A DNA stretch of 7,090 nucleotides from an uncultured Clostridia bacterium (GTDB lineage Bacteria; Bacillota; Clostridia; Oscillospirales; Oscillospiraceae). Shown here one piece after another: positions 6,136 to 7,090 of this stretch; the first letter of the stretch is position 1, and each line of letters starts with the position of its first letter. The stretch is from assembly GCA_938049125.1 (NCBI GenBank), contig CALICR010000146.1:1-7090 (forward strand). Direction: 5' to 3'. The position numbers and the translations under genes were made by a program. Under the pieces are notes generated by a model. The model saw only the letters and a list, made by a program, of their open reading frames with translations. It was not told the origin of the DNA and ran no database searches.

Positions 6136-6759
6136 ATGGAGGAAGCAACACGCGCGGTCCGGAATTTCCGGAAGGACCTCGTCTGGGTGGCGGTGATCCT
6201 GATCGCTGCGGGCATCATTTTCCTGGCGTTCCCGGACTCGTGCAGCCGGATCATCTGCTATCTGATCGGCGCGGCGTTTTTCATCGGCGGTGTGTCCGCC
6301 ATCATCGGCTATCTGCGGCTGGGCCGCGTCCTGCCGTTCCGTTCCTTCGGACTGGTGCAGGGGACGGCGTTCATCGTACTCGGCATTTTCATCTTTGTGA
6401 ACCCGGAGTTCCTGATCGGCTTCCTCAGCTCGATCCTCGGCATCGTCCTGATCGTGGACGGCACGCTGAAGCTCCAGTACGCCGTGGATCTGCTGCGGCT
6501 GCACATCCGCGGCTGGGTCAGCGTCCTGGTGCTGGCCATCGTGGCGGCGGCGCTGGGTGTGCTCATCCTGGTGGACCCCTTTGCGTCCGCCGAGGTGCTG
6601 ATGTACTTCATCGGCGCGGCCCTGATCGTGGACGGCGTTTCCGACCTGGCTACGGTGATCTATGTCAGCCGCTGCGTCAAGAAGCTGAAAAAGAAGGTGG
6701 ACAACGCCGTGCGCGAAGCCACCGCCGTCGATGCTGACGTCATCGACGAAATTCCCTGA
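6136..6759 (+). CDS. HdeD/DUF308 family membrane protein
   Basis: This is a 207-residue integral membrane protein of the DUF308 (HdeD-like) family, whose biochemical role is unknown; E. coli HdeD is linked to acid resistance. Six helices come as three pairs (about 14-31/38-58, 70-88/93-113, 126-146/151-172). Each pair follows the same pattern: a glycine-containing helix, a turn with a proline (Pro33, Pro90, Pro148), then a helix with G-x-x-x-I and DG or GG (LIVDGT near 105-110, LIVDGV near 163-168). This threefold internal repeat is the DUF308 hallmark. A Lys-rich stretch (KKLKKK, 182-187) and an acidic tail (192-207) end the protein, probably in the cytoplasm. GGAGGAG 7 bases before the ATG gives a confident start. 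It is a single-gene unit with its own promoter and terminator. A stress or envelope role is only a family-level guess. Confidence 0.9.
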   Translation: MEEATRAVRNFRKDLVWVAVILIAAGIIFLAFPDSCSRIICYLIGAAFFIGGVSAIIGYLRLGRVLPFRSFGLVQGTAFIVLGIFIFVNPEFLIGFLSSILGIVLIVDGTLKLQYAVDLLRLHIRGWVSVLVLAIVAAALGVLILVDPFASAEVLMYFIGAALIVDGVSDLATVIYVSRCVKKLKKKVDNAVREATAVDADVIDEIP

Positions 6760-6772
6760 TGATCCCGATTGC

Positions 6773-6815
6773 AGCAGCCCTGCCGGAACCCAACCCTCCG
6801 GCGTGGCTGCTTTTT
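6773..6815 (+). terminator. Strong terminator after the HdeD-like gene
   Basis: A two-part stem lies 13 bases after the stop: AGCAGCC (6773-6779) with GGCTGCT (6805-6811), then a 2x2 internal loop, then GCCGGA (6782-6787) with TCCGGC (6797-6802) and a 9-base loop. A run of T's follows at 6811-6815. It is a textbook intrinsic terminator. Confidence 0.93.
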
Positions 6816-6909
6816 CCAGCGCACGCCGCGCAGGAGAGAGGCGGCGCTCCCGGACAGCCCGCGCAGAGCGGACCACCGAGACGTGCCCTGCTTTGGTGAC
6901 ATTCCTAGC

Positions 6910-6941
6910 GAACGCAACAAAATAAAGATTTTGTTGCGTTC
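6910..6941. promoter_or_regulatory. Perfect 13-bp inverted repeat, probable operator
   Basis: GAACGCAACAAAA (6910-6922) and its exact complement (6929-6941) flank a 6-base AT-rich centre. The right arm covers the predicted -35 box of the downstream recombinase gene, where a dimeric repressor would block transcription. The repeat has no T-run after it, so it is not a terminator. It does not have the GAAC-N4-GTTC spacing of a Firmicute LexA box, nor the layout of a dif site. The binding protein is unknown. Confidence 0.65.
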
Positions 6942-6962
6942 AGGGCGGATGTATGCTACAAT
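6934..6962 (+). promoter_or_regulatory. Promoter of the second tyrosine recombinase
   Basis: TTGCGT (6934-6939) and TACAAT (6957-6962) are 17 bases apart, with a TG one base before the -10 (extended -10, TGCTACAAT). The -35 box is poor and lies inside the inverted repeat; the extended -10 may compensate. The expected transcript start near 6969 leaves a leader of only about 15 nt, almost all of it ribosome binding site. Confidence 0.65.
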
Positions 6963-6983
6963 GGCCCCGGGAGGTGCGTTTCC

Positions 6984-7090
6984 ATGACCTATCAGGACGC
7001 CCCGCAGATTCTGCGGGAGTTTCTTTCTTACCACGAGACCATCAAGGCGCAGTCGCCAAAGACCATTTCCGAGTACTATCTAGATCGGAA
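6984..7090 (+). CDS. Tyrosine recombinase (Xer-like), N-terminal fragment
   Basis: The first 35 codons of a gene run off the window end. GGGAGGT at 6969-6975 lies 8 bases before the ATG and fixes the start. The peptide pattern, ILREFLSYHETIKAQSPKTI followed by SEYYLDR, is typical of the SAM-like core-binding domain that opens XerC/XerD-type recombinases, where the 'S-x-x-T-x-x-x-Y' stretch lies on an early helix. No catalytic residue is in view, so only the family can be inferred. It is not necessarily the same type as the recombinase that ends at 208. Transcription is probably controlled through the inverted repeat on its -35 box. Confidence 0.75.
   Translation, partial: MTYQDAPQILREFLSYHETIKAQSPKTISEYYLDR
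7001..7017. repeat. 8-bp palindrome inside the first codons of the recombinase
   Basis: CCCGCAGA (7001-7008) and TCTGCGGG (7010-7017) are exact complements around one base, 18-34 bases into the coding region. At RNA level the minimal loop would force opening of the inner pairs, leaving a short GC hairpin near the initiation site. At DNA level it could be a protein site. Chance in a GC-rich gene is possible. Confidence 0.4.

Noticed and set aside
6910..6941. LexA (SOS) box or dif site at the inverted repeat
   Set aside because: The GAAC and GTTC ends are 24 bases apart rather than 4, and the sequence lacks the two 11-base Xer arms around a 6-base centre expected of dif.
5962..7034. Minus-strand ORFs opposite the HdeD-like gene and the second recombinase
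   Set aside because: Their charged, repetitive composition (Asp/Gln/His/Arg) is typical of antisense frames, and they run across a promoter and a strong terminator on the other strand.
1..7090. CRISPR arrays, insertion sequences, tRNA or rRNA genes
   Set aside because: I saw no regularly spaced direct repeats, transposase motifs or terminal repeats, and no cloverleaf with a TTCGA-type T-loop.

Overview
The window looks like a high-GC Firmicute of the class Clostridia, most likely an Oscillospiraceae/Ruminococcaceae-type gut anaerobe. The reasons are strong GGAGG ribosome binding sites, GC-rich codon use with AT-rich promoter gaps, a clostridial 6-phosphofructokinase, a group B [FeFe] hydrogenase and a DUF4914 protein. 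The assignment is inference from gene content; no rRNA or other taxonomic marker is present.

Layout. 1-208 (+) is the end of a XerC/XerD-type tyrosine recombinase, closed by a perfect 16-bp terminator hairpin. An AT-rich gap of about 200 bases leads to a 629-residue DUF4914/PEP-carboxykinase-like P-loop protein (493-2382, +). It converges, across a shared terminator, on a minus-strand unit made of a small six-helix ECF S-component-like membrane protein (3960-4502) and a monomeric group B [FeFe] hydrogenase (2442-3947), 12 bases apart. Upstream of that unit is a gene-free stretch, 4503-4936. It holds a near-consensus promoter reading on the minus strand, a folded RNA of about 285 nt enclosed by a 10-bp stem, and an intrinsic terminator 63 nt before the membrane-protein start. 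Next comes pfkA (4937-5920, -) with its own promoter, then a divergent promoter and an HdeD/DUF308 membrane protein (6136-6759, +) with a strong terminator. Last is the start of a second tyrosine recombinase (6984-7090+, +), whose promoter is overlapped by a perfect 13-bp inverted repeat.

How the parts may fit. pfkA (glycolysis), the PEPCK-like protein (function unknown) and the hydrogenase (H2 and ferredoxin redox chemistry) fit a fermentative anaerobe, but they form separate transcription units. The part that known families do not explain is the RNA at about 4566-4851. It is either an independent small RNA or a terminator-controlled leader of the membrane protein-hydrogenase operon. I could not match it to any RNA class I know, and it is the best candidate here for something undescribed.
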